Virus record (IMG/VR): IMGVR_UViG_3300010885_072326
Coordinates: 1-20,308 of that record
Reading direction: 5' to 3' (one strand)
Origin: a virus
DNA length: 20,308 bases
Shown here: positions 1 to 8,407 of the stretch, in pieces
Layout: each line of letters begins with the position of its first letter
Numbering within the stretch: position 1 is the first letter of the stretch
Notes under the pieces: model-generated
Told to the model about the DNA's origin: nothing
Database searches by the model: none
Seen by the model: the letters and a program-made list of their open reading frames with translations, nothing else
Program-made: the position numbers and the translations under genes

Positions 1-699
1 GATGAATTCACAACAGCGCCAATAAAAGTAATTAAAGAAGAACCTTTAAAAGACAAGAGGATGTATTTTAATGAGAAGGAGTTTCAGCAACAACTAAGGG
101 AATACCAACAAGCAGTTGTTTTTATTGATGGCGTACCAAAATCAACAAATAGAAGAGCTGAAACATATATAACAAAAGCTGTAATGGAAATCATAAATAG
201 AATCATATCTATTTATCGCTATAATGCATTCGAGGAGCGCGATGACTTGAAGCAACAAGCATTTCTAGCTTGCTATGGAAACTTTCATAAGTTTGATGTG
301 TCAAAAGGAAGTTGCTTTAATTATTTTAGTATCATAGCTAAAATAAGTTTACTTAATTATACTCTTAGAAAGAAGAAGCACAGAGGGCATTCTGATATAG
401 AAGAAGCTTTAGATCTTGAATCGATTAGCCATTTCGATCACGGAAACTTTCTAAATGATTTAGAAAACAAACTATATAGAATTATAGATGAGAACTTTCT
501 AAATAAAAGAAGAAAGAGATATCAACAGATAACAAGTGTTATAGTAGAGTATCTTAGAACTACTGTAGTGTTTGTTGGTAAGACAGATCTATATTCATAC
601 GCAAGAGCATTTGGAATTAAGAATACTGAGATAAGAGCATTTGTTAATGACATTAATAAGAAAGAGAATATATTCCAACACTTCTCTCAATATATGTGA
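1..699 (+). CDS. 55: Late-transcription sigma factor, T4 gp55-like (5' end probably outside window)
   Basis: Small sigma-70-related protein expected to direct host RNA polymerase to phage late promoters, as T4 gp55 does. The core is a region-2-like segment: ERDDLKQQAFLACYGNFHKF, then a YFSIIAKISLLNYTLRKKKHR helix (split here as it matches the core-binding and -10-recognition part of gp55), with the FNEKEF N-terminal motif that aligns with the 'YVNNKEL' start of gp55. The frame has no stop from base 1. The first ATG is at 61 (212 residues), but AGAGG directly abuts that ATG, too close for a ribosome site, and gp55 relatives often carry about 20 residues before this motif, so translation probably starts upstream of the window. 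The C-terminal 70 residues, basic and helical, are not recognised. The stop overlaps the next start (TGATG). Family assignment is by recalled motif similarity, not alignment. Confidence 0.72.
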   Translation, partial: DEFTTAPIKVIKEEPLKDKRMYFNEKEFQQQLREYQQAVVFIDGVPKSTNRRAETYITKAVMEIINRIISIYRYNAFEERDDLKQQAFLACYGNFHKFDVSKGSCFNYFSIIAKISLLNYTLRKKKHRGHSDIEEALDLESISHFDHGNFLNDLENKLYRIIDENFLNKRRKRYQQITSVIVEYLRTTVVFVGKTDLYSYARAFGIKNTEIRAFVNDINKKENIFQHFSQYM

Positions 700-1109
700 T
701 GGTTAAAATGGAAGACGAAGACGAACTTGACAATCTATTAAATCAACTCAATGATAATCCTATAACAGTTGTGGAAGAGGCAAAGGCCCCAGCTGTTATT
801 GATGCCATAGAAGAAGATGAAATACTAAGAAGAGGACTAAAGGAAGTAGAAGATGATAGAGAGCTAGCTAAGAAAGCTTTCGATCTTTTCTATCCTAACC
901 TAGCTTTGGAGAAAGACAAGTCCCAAGGTAGCAAGGAAGCTATTATGAAAGCCATAGAGCTTCGTATACTTGCTAGTAAGACAACAGTAGAGTTGTTAAA
1001 AGCAAAGAATTCAAGACAAAAAGATGCTTCTAGTAATGTTGGTATATTCATTAATCAAAACAAATCAGGAATAGATTTAAAAAACATTAAAGATAACATT
1101 GAGGATTAA
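699..1109 (+). CDS. 16: Candidate terminase small subunit (T4 gp16-like)
   Basis: A 136-residue acidic, helical protein. An acidic N-terminus is followed by EEDEILRRGLKEVEDDRELA, a long amphipathic helical region and ASKTTVELLKAKNSRQKDAS, ending in a short polar tail with GIFINQNKSG. The order resembles T4 gp16: an acidic linker, 'DDYGVVRRNM', a helical hairpin with 'TTNREILKLHKDM', then a segment with 'NATVFMG'. If so, it recognises DNA for packaging and stimulates the large terminase at 5549. I chose ATG 699, which overlaps the preceding TGA (TGATG, translational coupling); GTG 696 and ATG 708 are alternatives, and none has a clear Shine-Dalgarno. The similarity is modest. An unrelated small helical protein remains possible, but position beside gp55 and before the large terminase supports the call. 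Confidence 0.5.
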   Translation: MVKMEDEDELDNLLNQLNDNPITVVEEAKAPAVIDAIEEDEILRRGLKEVEDDRELAKKAFDLFYPNLALEKDKSQGSKEAIMKAIELRILASKTTVELLKAKNSRQKDASSNVGIFINQNKSGIDLKNIKDNIED

Positions 1110-1110
1110 A

Positions 1111-1596
1111 ATGAATCTTAAAGAAATGTTAATATTAGAAGAGAACCTATCTACTACAAAATTTCTGACTATGCTAGCTAATATCTATATAGATAAATCA
1201 CAACAAAGAACTGATGAGGAGAAGAAGGTTCTTCTTAATAAGTTTGCTGATATCATACATAAGAATTCTTTTATGACAAAATCACAGCACAAAGAGAATG
1301 GTGTTGCCAAAGCAATTAGGTTCCTAATGATAGTTAACAACCTAACAACTAATGATGGCAATGCAATTGCCAATGAAATACTTAAAGAAAAGAAGTTTGG
1401 TAATGTATTAAGAAATGCCGATAGAAGCGCAAAGACATTTAAAGATGCTAGTAAAAATCCTACAAGTATTAGCAAAAAGATTGGTGGAGAGAACTTTAAG
1501 TCAACTCATAAAGATTTAAAGACCCCAGCAATAAACGAACTAAACCCAATGGAATGGCAGCAAAGAATACGAGCAGAGATAAGTAAGATCAAATAA
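1111..1596 (+). CDS. Hypothetical protein with capsid-targeting-like N-terminus
   Basis: 161 residues, basic and mostly helical; no family recognised. Start ATG 1111 has GAGG at 1101-1104 with six bases of spacing, far better than the in-frame TTG at 1099. It follows the candidate small terminase by one base, so the three first genes look like one operon ending at the hairpin after 1596. The N-terminus MNLKEMLILEENLS resembles those of the genes at 3833(-), 11468, 16585(-) and 19248: basic start, hydrophobic run, then a site of the form [L/I]-x-E (here ILE, residues 8-10), as in T4 capsid-targeting sequences. The C-terminal part is rich in Lys, Ser and Asn (residues 110-145), likely flexible. 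A head-internal protein is an inference; function is otherwise unknown. Confidence 0.75.
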   Translation: MNLKEMLILEENLSTTKFLTMLANIYIDKSQQRTDEEKKVLLNKFADIIHKNSFMTKSQHKENGVAKAIRFLMIVNNLTTNDGNAIANEILKEKKFGNVLRNADRSAKTFKDASKNPTSISKKIGGENFKSTHKDLKTPAINELNPMEWQQRIRAEISKIK

Positions 1597-1620
1597 AAAA
1601 GGAGCCAATTGGCTCCTTTT
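1597..1620. terminator. Bidirectional rho-independent terminator
   Basis: Perfect palindrome GGAGCCAATTGGCTCC (1601-1616) flanked by A's on the left and T's on the right, so it forms a GC-rich stem with a U tract when transcribed in either direction. It lies exactly between the stops of converging genes (1596 on + and 1623 on -). Confidence 0.9.
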
Positions 1621-1622
1621 GT

Positions 1623-3833
1623 TTATCTACCCATGTTCTTCTTTACTTCATCCATAAATTTAAGCTTCTTACTAAGAATCAAAGCACCATTTGTTCTTCT
1701 CTTCTTTTCATTTTCAATTGTTTTTTCTCTTGCCAATCTTTCCCAAGGAGCTTCTTCCTTCTTGCTTTCCTTTGGTTCTTCTTTCTTGGTGGCAGCTTTG
1801 CCTTTGAATCTTTCTGGGTTGTTTATCGGCTTATCAACTCTCTTTAATCCAAGTCCATTGATATAATCAACCATTTTCTTTTCAACATAATCAATGAGCT
1901 CGTCTTCCATGTCCCCAAACATTTTCTTAACAAACATTGGATAAGATTTTTTCTTTTCAATAACTTCTTGTAATCTACTTACATCATTTCCAGCAGCTTT
2001 CATAGCTTTGATTCTTTCTTCTATAGCCTTTAAGTCTTTTACCTCTTGTCTTATTCCTTCGGGGGCTAATGTTGGAAGATTAAAATTGCTAAACGTTACG
2101 ATAGGTTTATGACCACCACACTGTTCATAGATTTTATCAAAACCAAAGTCAACCATAGACAAAGCTTTCTTTCTAGCTGTACGTAAGTCCATTAATCTTT
2201 TAAGCTCATTAGAACCAGCCGATGCCGATTCAGGACTTCTTGCCTCAGCATCAGCTTTCGCCTTTTTGTCATGATCTTTCCATGGTAAGCTAACTATTTT
2301 ATCTATATCATCAAAATATGCGTTAATCTTTTGCTTGATCTTTGATCCGAACTCTTGCTTGGCTTCCAACACAGCTTTTTTTCCAGCTTCAACAAAGTTT
2401 ATTCTTGCCTTGTCTTCACTGTCCATATCTGGGTTAGCAGCAAATTGAATCATACCTCTCCAGCGTCTTATGCCAGCAGGATATCTTTTGTTGTCCTTTC
2501 CAATAAGCATAGAACCAGCATAGCGATTTGGTTGACCTTTTCCAGCCTTATCAACTTTTTCTTCACTATCATATTTCTTAGCGAAATCAGCCTTAATAAC
2601 AGAATCGCTAACCTTAGCAAACTTGGTCTTACCAGCTGTTCTACTATCTTCTATCTTGTTGGCTTCATTCTCTCTAGTCTTTTCAACTTCTGCCTTAACA
2701 CCTTTCTCGTCAATCATATTTTTATCAGAAGTTCTTCCATTGTCCTTTTCATATTTGGACTTCTCAGAAATCTTTTCTTTAAGAATTTTAACAAGAGGTT
2801 TTCTGAACCTTGGGTCATTTGGAGAAAGCCTGTAAGCGTTAACAGCATTTTTATAAGCGGCATTCCATTTATTGTTAACGCCAAGAGCAGTAAGTTCTTT
2901 TACTATTTTCCAATCATAGTTTGATGTGCCAGCTTCGTGCTCTCCACCTTCTATTCTTCTTATTAACTCTTCTATCTGACTTATCTCGCCTGAATTGCTA
3001 CCTTTCATAACCTTACGAGCAGTACCAGTAGAAACATTTCCCATCAATTCTTTAATCTTATTAGTGTCCCTTTTATAAGGATCCTTTTTTAGTTCCTGTG
3101 CTAATTCTGCTTCGCTACCAGCAACTTTCTTAAACTCTTCACTCCCTAAGGCATTCCATAATCCATAAGTAGTTGGCTTAGCATTTTTTATTAACCATTC
3201 AAAAGCGCCAGTGCTTCTGCTTCCTTTGCTGCCAGTACCAATATCGGGCTTGATTACTTTACTGATTAAAGCATTAACAACGTTGGGAAGATTCTTTCTA
3301 TTAATAGGAAGGTCAATAACGTCAGCAAGGTCATCAAACGTAGCAGAGTCAACTCTACTAACATCTTGTAAAAATGCTGGATCAATAAGGTTTACTGTGT
3401 GAAGTGTAGCAAGTCTTTGTGTGTCTGAGCGATGTATGTCTTTAATCTGTGATATTCTTTTCTCATCTCGTTCACTACCATGGCGCATTGCGTTTTTAGA
3501 TTTTCCACCCTTTGATTCATGGTGATCTGATATTGTAAAACCAGCATTCTTAAATAGCTCTTCATCAAAGTCGCCATAGTCAACTACAACACCGTGTTGA
3601 CCCTTCTTCAAGTTCATAAACTCTGGATGGTTCTGACCATACTGTAGGGGCTTTAATGTTATCTGGCTTTCTTTGAACCCCTGTTTTAATAACTGACGAT
3701 AAGCTACCATAGCGCTGGCCAATCCGTCAAGATCAACATGACTATAAAGAATGATATGTTTGGCTTGTTTTCCGCCAACCTTTGTCTTAATGCCACTCTC
3801 AAGTAAATCTAATACATCTTCTTTAAAATTCAT
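1623..3833 (-). CDS. DHH-family phosphoesterase (RecJ/NrnA-like) with long extension
   Basis: 736 residues. The N-terminal half holds the metal-binding motifs of DHH phosphoesterases: H32-V-D34-L-D36-G37, D85 in VVVDYG, D103-H104-H105 in SDHHES, and a probable fourth aspartate in SRVDSA (D162). A C-terminal CGGH (residues 572-575, followed by KPIVTFSNFN) resembles the GG(G)H substrate-binding motif of the DHHA1 domain, with an unusually long, charged, repeat-free insert between the two. The family hydrolyses short RNA/DNA oligonucleotides, cyclic dinucleotides or single-stranded DNA ends using Mn2+; the substrate here cannot be told. The last 70 residues are Lys/Glu-rich. ATG 3833 is preceded by AAAGAGAG. 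The N-terminus MNFKEDVLDLLESG has an LLE site like other candidate capsid-targeted proteins here. It is far longer than typical NrnA (about 320 residues). It is separated from the upstream minus-strand genes by a terminator, so it probably has its own promoter. Confidence 0.85.
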   Translation of the reverse strand: MNFKEDVLDLLESGIKTKVGGKQAKHIILYSHVDLDGLASAMVAYRQLLKQGFKESQITLKPLQYGQNHPEFMNLKKGQHGVVVDYGDFDEELFKNAGFTISDHHESKGGKSKNAMRHGSERDEKRISQIKDIHRSDTQRLATLHTVNLIDPAFLQDVSRVDSATFDDLADVIDLPINRKNLPNVVNALISKVIKPDIGTGSKGSRSTGAFEWLIKNAKPTTYGLWNALGSEEFKKVAGSEAELAQELKKDPYKRDTNKIKELMGNVSTGTARKVMKGSNSGEISQIEELIRRIEGGEHEAGTSNYDWKIVKELTALGVNNKWNAAYKNAVNAYRLSPNDPRFRKPLVKILKEKISEKSKYEKDNGRTSDKNMIDEKGVKAEVEKTRENEANKIEDSRTAGKTKFAKVSDSVIKADFAKKYDSEEKVDKAGKGQPNRYAGSMLIGKDNKRYPAGIRRWRGMIQFAANPDMDSEDKARINFVEAGKKAVLEAKQEFGSKIKQKINAYFDDIDKIVSLPWKDHDKKAKADAEARSPESASAGSNELKRLMDLRTARKKALSMVDFGFDKIYEQCGGHKPIVTFSNFNLPTLAPEGIRQEVKDLKAIEERIKAMKAAGNDVSRLQEVIEKKKSYPMFVKKMFGDMEDELIDYVEKKMVDYINGLGLKRVDKPINNPERFKGKAATKKEEPKESKKEEAPWERLAREKTIENEKKRRTNGALILSKKLKFMDEVKKNMGR

Positions 3834-3860
3834 GTTCGGCTCTCTTTAAATTTATCTTTT

Positions 3861-3893
3861 CAAAAAAAAATAGTTGACCAAAATCAACTATTT
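3861..3893 (-). terminator. Rho-independent terminator for the 5464-3900 operon
   Basis: Ten-base perfect inverted repeat, AAATAGTTGA (3868-3877) with TCAACTATTT (3884-3893), loop of six. On the minus strand the stem is followed by nine T's (3862-3870 on + are A's). It lies just after the stop of the membrane gene at 3900 and ahead of the DHH gene start. Confidence 0.85.
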
Positions 3894-3899
3894 AATTTC

Positions 3900-4424
3900 T
3901 TATAATAGTTTTCTAAGTTGTTTCTTTTCTTCTATTATCTTCTTCATATCAATTCCCGGGTCATTGCCGCTGGCTTCTATAAAATCTTCAAGTTGTCTTG
4001 GCACCATCTTGTCGGTATCATCTAGTCTTTTCTTTATGTCCTTCTTTTTTAGATCGTTTTCTTTCTTCTTTAAATCTTCTTCTATTTGTGCCCAATCCAA
4101 AGCATCCGCTGCAGGGCCTTGTCCAATTAGCCTTAATCCTAAAGAAGTGTTTGCAAGCAATTGACCAATTTTGGTTCCAACATAACCAAATATGAAAGCA
4201 ATGAAAGAAATCGCTTTCCAATCAACTATTTTTTCAAGACCTATAATAGATCCACCGAAACCAACTGTCATTATAGAAACTACAGCAGAAACGATTATGC
4301 CAAAGAATCTTTCAGAGAGTTTTCTGTGCTTCTTTATAGAAGCGAAATAGTCCTGTGATATTGATCCTAGAAATGCTGAGATAATTATCGGCAAAAGAGA
4401 TAAAATATTGAAATCTAAAAACAC
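3900..4424 (-). CDS. Small three-helix membrane protein, holin-like
   Basis: 174 residues. Three hydrophobic helices at about 7-27, 40-63 and 71-90, the last ending in GYVGTKIGQLL, are followed by a strongly charged Lys/Glu coiled-coil-prone tail (110-174) that should be cytoplasmic. Size, three closely spaced helices and charged tail fit phage holins, broadly of LydA-like architecture, which permeabilise the inner membrane at lysis; the family call is inference. GTG 4424 is the start: GAGGA sits six to seven bases upstream in the minus strand, and the preceding gene stops only two bases earlier, so the two are co-transcribed and probably made together. No endolysin or spanin was recognised in the window, so a non-lysis membrane role (superinfection exclusion, for example) is open. 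Confidence 0.7.
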   Translation of the reverse strand: MFLDFNILSLLPIIISAFLGSISQDYFASIKKHRKLSERFFGIIVSAVVSIMTVGFGGSIIGLEKIVDWKAISFIAFIFGYVGTKIGQLLANTSLGLRLIGQGPAADALDWAQIEEDLKKKENDLKKKDIKKRLDDTDKMVPRQLEDFIEASGNDPGIDMKKIIEEKKQLRKLL

Positions 4425-4426
4425 TT

Positions 4427-5464
4427 TTATTCCTCACTCTCTGTTTCTTTGCACTCACCTTCTTCTTTTATTATTAATTCATATCTATGATTAAGCAAAG
4501 TCGTTCCGATTATAAATATAAGTATTGTCATAGCAAAAGTAGCAATCATAAGAACTTCTTTCAAAATAGTTCCATGATTAATATAACTAATATATAATTC
4601 TTTCTGTGCAGAAAAGTTTTTTAAAGTAACCATTGCTTCTTGATCATTCTTCAATTGATTAACTAATTTAAATCCTTGATTAACTATTATTTGTCCGTTG
4701 TTTTGAAGCATTCCTCTCTCATCAACTAATAATTCACCCTTTAAGTCTTGTCTGTTGTCTATATAGCTAGTAACTAAAAATTCAAAGCTTGCCAAAGCTT
4801 CAAGGCCATATTTTTCATAAAGACTTCTTAGATTTGCTTCTGTAAAATTATCAAATGTATATTCTGGTTTTTCTGGCACAGTAAACTGCCAACCATTTAA
4901 TGAACTGTCAAGTTTTAGAATCCTTGTAATTGCTTGTGTAGCAAGCTCTGGACTGTTATGAAGATTTGCTTCAACTTCGTAGGTTCTAGTTCTTCCTAGA
5001 GAACTGCAGTCAACACTGAAGTCACTTATTACTCCAGTTCTTGATCCTATCCACATGTCATCGCCATCACTCTGTACACCATTTAAATAGTACCCAACAA
5101 TATTCTTAGCGAATATATTAACTATTGGATGATCGTCACTATCAAAATTCTTTAAATCATTTGTAAGATTTTTCTTATCATTGCCATAATAATTTAATAT
5201 ATCTCTTTTAATGTTCGCAGCAATTAAATCAGTTGTTGCTTTGGCTTCATCTCTTAAGCTATGTATTTTTCCATTTATGAATGCCCACTCATTGTCCCTA
5301 AGACCAGCCAATACATCTTCGTTAACTTTTTTACTGTCCATTGTGCTTTGATATTGTATTAAAGTAAATGCACCAAGAAATATAACTATTGATATAAAAA
5401 ATGTAGCAAGGTTCTTGTATAAGTGCATTGATTTACTTTCTTTAACTTCTTTCTTTTCTTCCAT
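4427..5464 (-). CDS. Membrane protein with large extracytoplasmic domain
   Basis: 345 residues from ATG 5464 (an in-frame ATG at 5485 would add seven residues, MCSGNQK; neither has a strong ribosome site). A charged N-terminus (MEEKKEVKESKS) is followed by a first membrane helix at about residues 15-38 (ATFFISIVIFLGAFTLI), a soluble domain of about 260 residues, a second helix (VLMIATFAMTILIFIIGTTLL, near residue 305-326) and an acidic cytoplasmic tail. The topology is therefore N-in/C-in with the central domain outside, the layout of bacterial Cache-type sensor input domains. No kinase, methyl-accepting or cyclase output domain is present. It is translated with the holin-like gene two bases downstream, so it could sense an external signal for it, in the way T4 holin and RI are tuned; this is inference. 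Domain family not recognised. Confidence 0.75.
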   Translation of the reverse strand: MEEKKEVKESKSMHLYKNLATFFISIVIFLGAFTLIQYQSTMDSKKVNEDVLAGLRDNEWAFINGKIHSLRDEAKATTDLIAANIKRDILNYYGNDKKNLTNDLKNFDSDDHPIVNIFAKNIVGYYLNGVQSDGDDMWIGSRTGVISDFSVDCSSLGRTRTYEVEANLHNSPELATQAITRILKLDSSLNGWQFTVPEKPEYTFDNFTEANLRSLYEKYGLEALASFEFLVTSYIDNRQDLKGELLVDERGMLQNNGQIIVNQGFKLVNQLKNDQEAMVTLKNFSAQKELYISYINHGTILKEVLMIATFAMTILIFIIGTTLLNHRYELIIKEEGECKETESEE

Positions 5465-5497
5465 TTTTTGGTTCCCGCTACACATTAACTTTGCAAA

Positions 5498-5548
5498 TTG
5501 TTTTTAATGATGACCAACGTAAATATAATCATAAGGATAATCTTTACA
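5498..5548 (+). promoter_or_regulatory. Putative promoter and folded start leader of large terminase gene
   Basis: The divergent gap between 5464 and 5549 has a perfect TATAAT at 5524-5529 with a weak TTGTTT at 5498-5503 (20-base spacing, longer than ideal). Next comes ATAAGGATAATCTTTACA directly before ATG 5549. AAGGA could pair with TCTTT, and the whole 21-base block including the ATG matches 18 of 21 bases before the homing endonuclease start at 16645. The promoter call is weak; the shared leader is direct observation. Confidence 0.35.
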
Positions 5549-7429
5549 ATGGCAATGAATCAGAAAGAGCTGGACTTCGTGAACTCTATCAAATCAAAGA
5601 TAACTAAGTATGGTATACCCATCACACTGAGAGAAGCATTAGATTATGGAAGCAATCAATTCATTGATACGATATATAATAACCAGACCACAGAGCTCGT
5701 TGACATGAAAATCGAAAGAGAACTATGTGCCCGCTCTCCCAATTATTTCCTATCTAACTATGCAGTATTTAAAGTAGTTGGTGTTGGTGTTATTCCATAT
5801 TCGCCCTACTATTTTCAACAAGAAACTCTTAAAGATTTACCCACATTAAAAAAAGCTGTATTCATTAAATCTCGTCAGGTCGGTATCTCAACCACTACCG
5901 CTCTCTATTGTCTTTGGAAGTGTTTGTTCAACGCTGGTGAAACTATTGTAATCATTTCCAAATCACAGAAAGCAACCTCTGACTATATGGATGTTGTTCG
6001 CCCCACATTGGATTTCTGCCCACTGTTCCTTAAGCAAGATGTAACACTTAATAACCAGAAAGAACTTAAGTTTGCTAACAGATCCAGAATGATTTGCGAA
6101 GCAGCATCAGAAAACGCTGGTCGTTCTAACTCGGCTTCACTACTAATACTTGATGAAGCCGCATTCTATAAGACAGACAGAATGATTCGTAAGATTGTAG
6201 CATCAGCTATGCCAGCTCTTGTTGCATCCAATGGTGACTTAATAATCATCTCAACTCCCAATGGCCTAGTTGGTCCCGGTCAATGGTATTACGAACAAGT
6301 ACAGAACTTAAAGACCAAGGGCAATACCAATAAAGAAAAACTTATCGAGATTGAATGGTGGAACGTCCCAGACAGAAAAAATACTGATACACCAAGAGGA
6401 TATAGCGATAAACTGGCCGAACTTGAATCCAGACATTACTATAGAAACAAGAATGTCTTTGATGATGGTAAAGCTTTCTTTGCTCCTATTGAAAAGAATT
6501 GGAGAGAGAACGCTTGGTTATCCGCAGCACACAATGACTTGGGAGATGTTCTCTTCCGCCAAGAAATTTTGCACTCCTTTACAATCACTGACCAAACAGT
6601 GTTCGACGATGCAACTCTTGATAAGGTTCGCGATAAAATAAAGTTATTCTCGCCATTAGAAGAGAACACACTACTTAAGTATCCACTTAAAGGATTAGTC
6701 ATATGGAATTACCCAGTACCCAACCATCGCTATATCATAGCATCAGACATTGCTAAAGGTTCTGGCAAAGACAACTCAACTATGCAAGTACTTGACTCAG
6801 ATACACTTGAACAAGTTGCAGAGTATCAAGCCAAAATCACCACATCCAATTTCGCCAAGAACCTACGCAAGCTCGCCACTTATTATAACGAAGCATTCGT
6901 AGTAGTTGAATCAAACTCTATTGGTGAAGCTGTTTTTAATGCTCTGTATTACGACGAGAACCAGCCATATCAGAATATGTATAAACAGAAACTCACAAGA
7001 AACAATCTGTCATTTTTCACTGGATGGCAAACCACTGCCAAATCCCGCGACCTCATTATTAATAACTTCATTGATTACATTAATAACCCAGAGCTATTTG
7101 ATTTGCTATCTATCAAGTCCCCACGTCTTCTACATGAAATGACTACTTGGGTCCACTCAGCTAACGGACGTATTGACCACCTAGATAACTCAAATGACGA
7201 CCTCATCTTCGCATTCTGTCTAGCTTTGTTTCTTAGGTCCAAAGCCGCCCACTCAGGAGCTTCTTTCATTATTAATGAAGAAGGAGATACAATAGAGCCC
7301 AACTCAACACAGAAGCAATCCTTACTTACTTATGAAGAAGAACTCTATCAAGAAGAAATGGTTAAGCAGGCAAACGTTCCCGACATCGACACTTACAATT
7401 GGTTAATCGGAGGACTAAATACAAAGTAG
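5549..7429 (+). CDS. 17: Terminase large subunit (packaging ATPase-nuclease), T4 gp17-like
   Basis: 626 residues from ATG 5549; longer readings from 5498, 5507 or 5510 add an unconvincing Ile-rich leader. It powers DNA translocation into the prohead and cuts the concatemer, docking on the portal (17291). Visible motifs: deviant Walker A KSRQVGIST (107-115), where the usual P-loop Lys is Ile and the Lys sits at the start of the loop, as in lambda gpA; Walker B LLILDE (198-203) with catalytic Glu; coupling motif ISTPNG (about 234-239); and an RNase H-like nuclease with D400 in ASDIAKGSGKD, E454 in VVVESNSIG and D550/D551 in NSNDDLIFAF. Length matches T4 gp17 (610). Its coding strand is richer in C than G, unlike most genes here. 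It is seven bases upstream of the next gene. Confidence 0.95.
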   Translation: MAMNQKELDFVNSIKSKITKYGIPITLREALDYGSNQFIDTIYNNQTTELVDMKIERELCARSPNYFLSNYAVFKVVGVGVIPYSPYYFQQETLKDLPTLKKAVFIKSRQVGISTTTALYCLWKCLFNAGETIVIISKSQKATSDYMDVVRPTLDFCPLFLKQDVTLNNQKELKFANRSRMICEAASENAGRSNSASLLILDEAAFYKTDRMIRKIVASAMPALVASNGDLIIISTPNGLVGPGQWYYEQVQNLKTKGNTNKEKLIEIEWWNVPDRKNTDTPRGYSDKLAELESRHYYRNKNVFDDGKAFFAPIEKNWRENAWLSAAHNDLGDVLFRQEILHSFTITDQTVFDDATLDKVRDKIKLFSPLEENTLLKYPLKGLVIWNYPVPNHRYIIASDIAKGSGKDNSTMQVLDSDTLEQVAEYQAKITTSNFAKNLRKLATYYNEAFVVVESNSIGEAVFNALYYDENQPYQNMYKQKLTRNNLSFFTGWQTTAKSRDLIINNFIDYINNPELFDLLSIKSPRLLHEMTTWVHSANGRIDHLDNSNDDLIFAFCLALFLRSKAAHSGASFIINEEGDTIEPNSTQKQSLLTYEEELYQEEMVKQANVPDIDTYNWLIGGLNTK

Positions 7430-7436
7430 ATAAACT

Positions 7437-8048
7437 ATGACCGAAGATTTCCACCAATCATTATCCAACCTCAACAACCAAATCCACTCTAAACAAAACT
7501 ATTTAAACTTACTCAATCAATCCCTACAAGAGAAACTAAATCCTATCACTCTATTGTTTCATCATATCCAGTTTGAACCAATCACTTATAAACAAGGAGA
7601 GACTCCACACAAAGATGACTTTATTCATAAAGCAACTTATACTCATTATATAGATAGTCCAGTTCAACCACCACAACTTCCCATCTCTCCATCTTATATT
7701 CTAGATACTTCTCTCCATAATAGAATATCACAAGGAAAAATTACAATACATATGTCTAAGACACATAATAGAATAGTATTAGAAGGACCTCCATCCCCAC
7801 AAGGATTATCTATATCGTATGATATAGTTTATTCCCTTAATCCAATTACTCTTATGTACTCAAGTAATTCGTCTAGTAGAAATATCCTTTTGCCAGATAA
7901 CTTCTTTCAGAAAGCAGAAGAGTTTACTAAACTTCTTATTATAGATCAGAAACAAAAGCAATTAGATTCTTTAACAAAGAAAGAAGAAGAGCTATTATCA
8001 GTATTATCTCCCAATGATGTTATCAAAGCCAAATTAGAATATTTATAA
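7437..8048 (+). CDS. Hypothetical protein with terminal coiled coils
   Basis: 203 residues, no family recognised. Residues 1-33 (SNLNNQIHSKQNYLNLLNQS) and 165-195 (KQKQLDSLTKKEEELLSVLS) look coiled-coil-forming; the middle is rich in Pro, Ser, His and Tyr and probably beta or unstructured (SPVQPPQLPISPSYI). It starts at ATG 7437, seven bases after the terminase stop, with no evident Shine-Dalgarno, so reinitiation after the terminase is likely. Base composition is extreme: in 7441-7560 I count 36 C and 5 G on the coding strand, the reverse of the purine-rich coding strands elsewhere in the window. Together with the adjoining non-coding region this suggests a replication-strand effect or a different origin. 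No homology to T4 gp18/gp19, which follow gp17 in T4, is evident. Confidence 0.75.
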   Translation: MTEDFHQSLSNLNNQIHSKQNYLNLLNQSLQEKLNPITLLFHHIQFEPITYKQGETPHKDDFIHKATYTHYIDSPVQPPQLPISPSYILDTSLHNRISQGKITIHMSKTHNRIVLEGPPSPQGLSISYDIVYSLNPITLMYSSNSSSRNILLPDNFFQKAEEFTKLLIIDQKQKQLDSLTKKEEELLSVLSPNDVIKAKLEYL

Positions 8049-8138
8049 TTGTTAAAAAACGTTATTCTTTCATTAACTTACTCTAATTACTATTAATTCC
8101 CAGTAACTACATTATCATTTCCAATAACTATTCAAATG

Positions 8139-8147
8139 TTATCCACA
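8139..8147 (+). promoter_or_regulatory. DnaA box, perfect consensus
   Basis: TTATCCACA, identical to the strong E. coli DnaA box. It is the leftmost of the cluster, about 275 bases from the others. Confidence 0.6.
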
Positions 8148-8407
8148 TAAATGTACACATGATGCTATATAATCATTGCTATTATGATATCGTATTCAAC
8201 TTTACAGGGGGCCATTTCAACAGTCCCCGCTCTCTCCTCATACCTTCAATTAATTCCTTCCACAACCTCTTAGGGATAAACCTACTCACCTATTTATTCC
8301 CGCAAAAGCTTAAATATTGCCATTATTTAATCTATTATTCCCTTAATCTATTTAAATATTTAATAAAATAGTTTTGGCCCTATACCTTTTTGAAATCTAT
8401 ACACAAA

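Noticed and set aside
2355-2924. 189-codon + frame inside the DHH gene
   Set aside because: Phe/Ser/Leu-rich shadow of the Lys/Glu-rich minus-strand gene, whose motifs are unambiguous.
4511-4518. TATAAATA, the T4 late-promoter consensus, on +
   Set aside because: It lies inside and opposite to the minus-strand membrane gene, with no + gene to serve for a kilobase; expected by chance in A+T-rich DNA.
5047-5055. CTATCCACA, near-perfect DnaA box
   Set aside because: Single, inside a coding region and away from the cluster; a one-mismatch copy is expected by chance.
8159-8371. Open frame of 70 codons on +
   Set aside because: No ribosome site, hydrophobic-aromatic composition typical of translated A+T-rich non-coding DNA, and it lies within the DnaA-box region.
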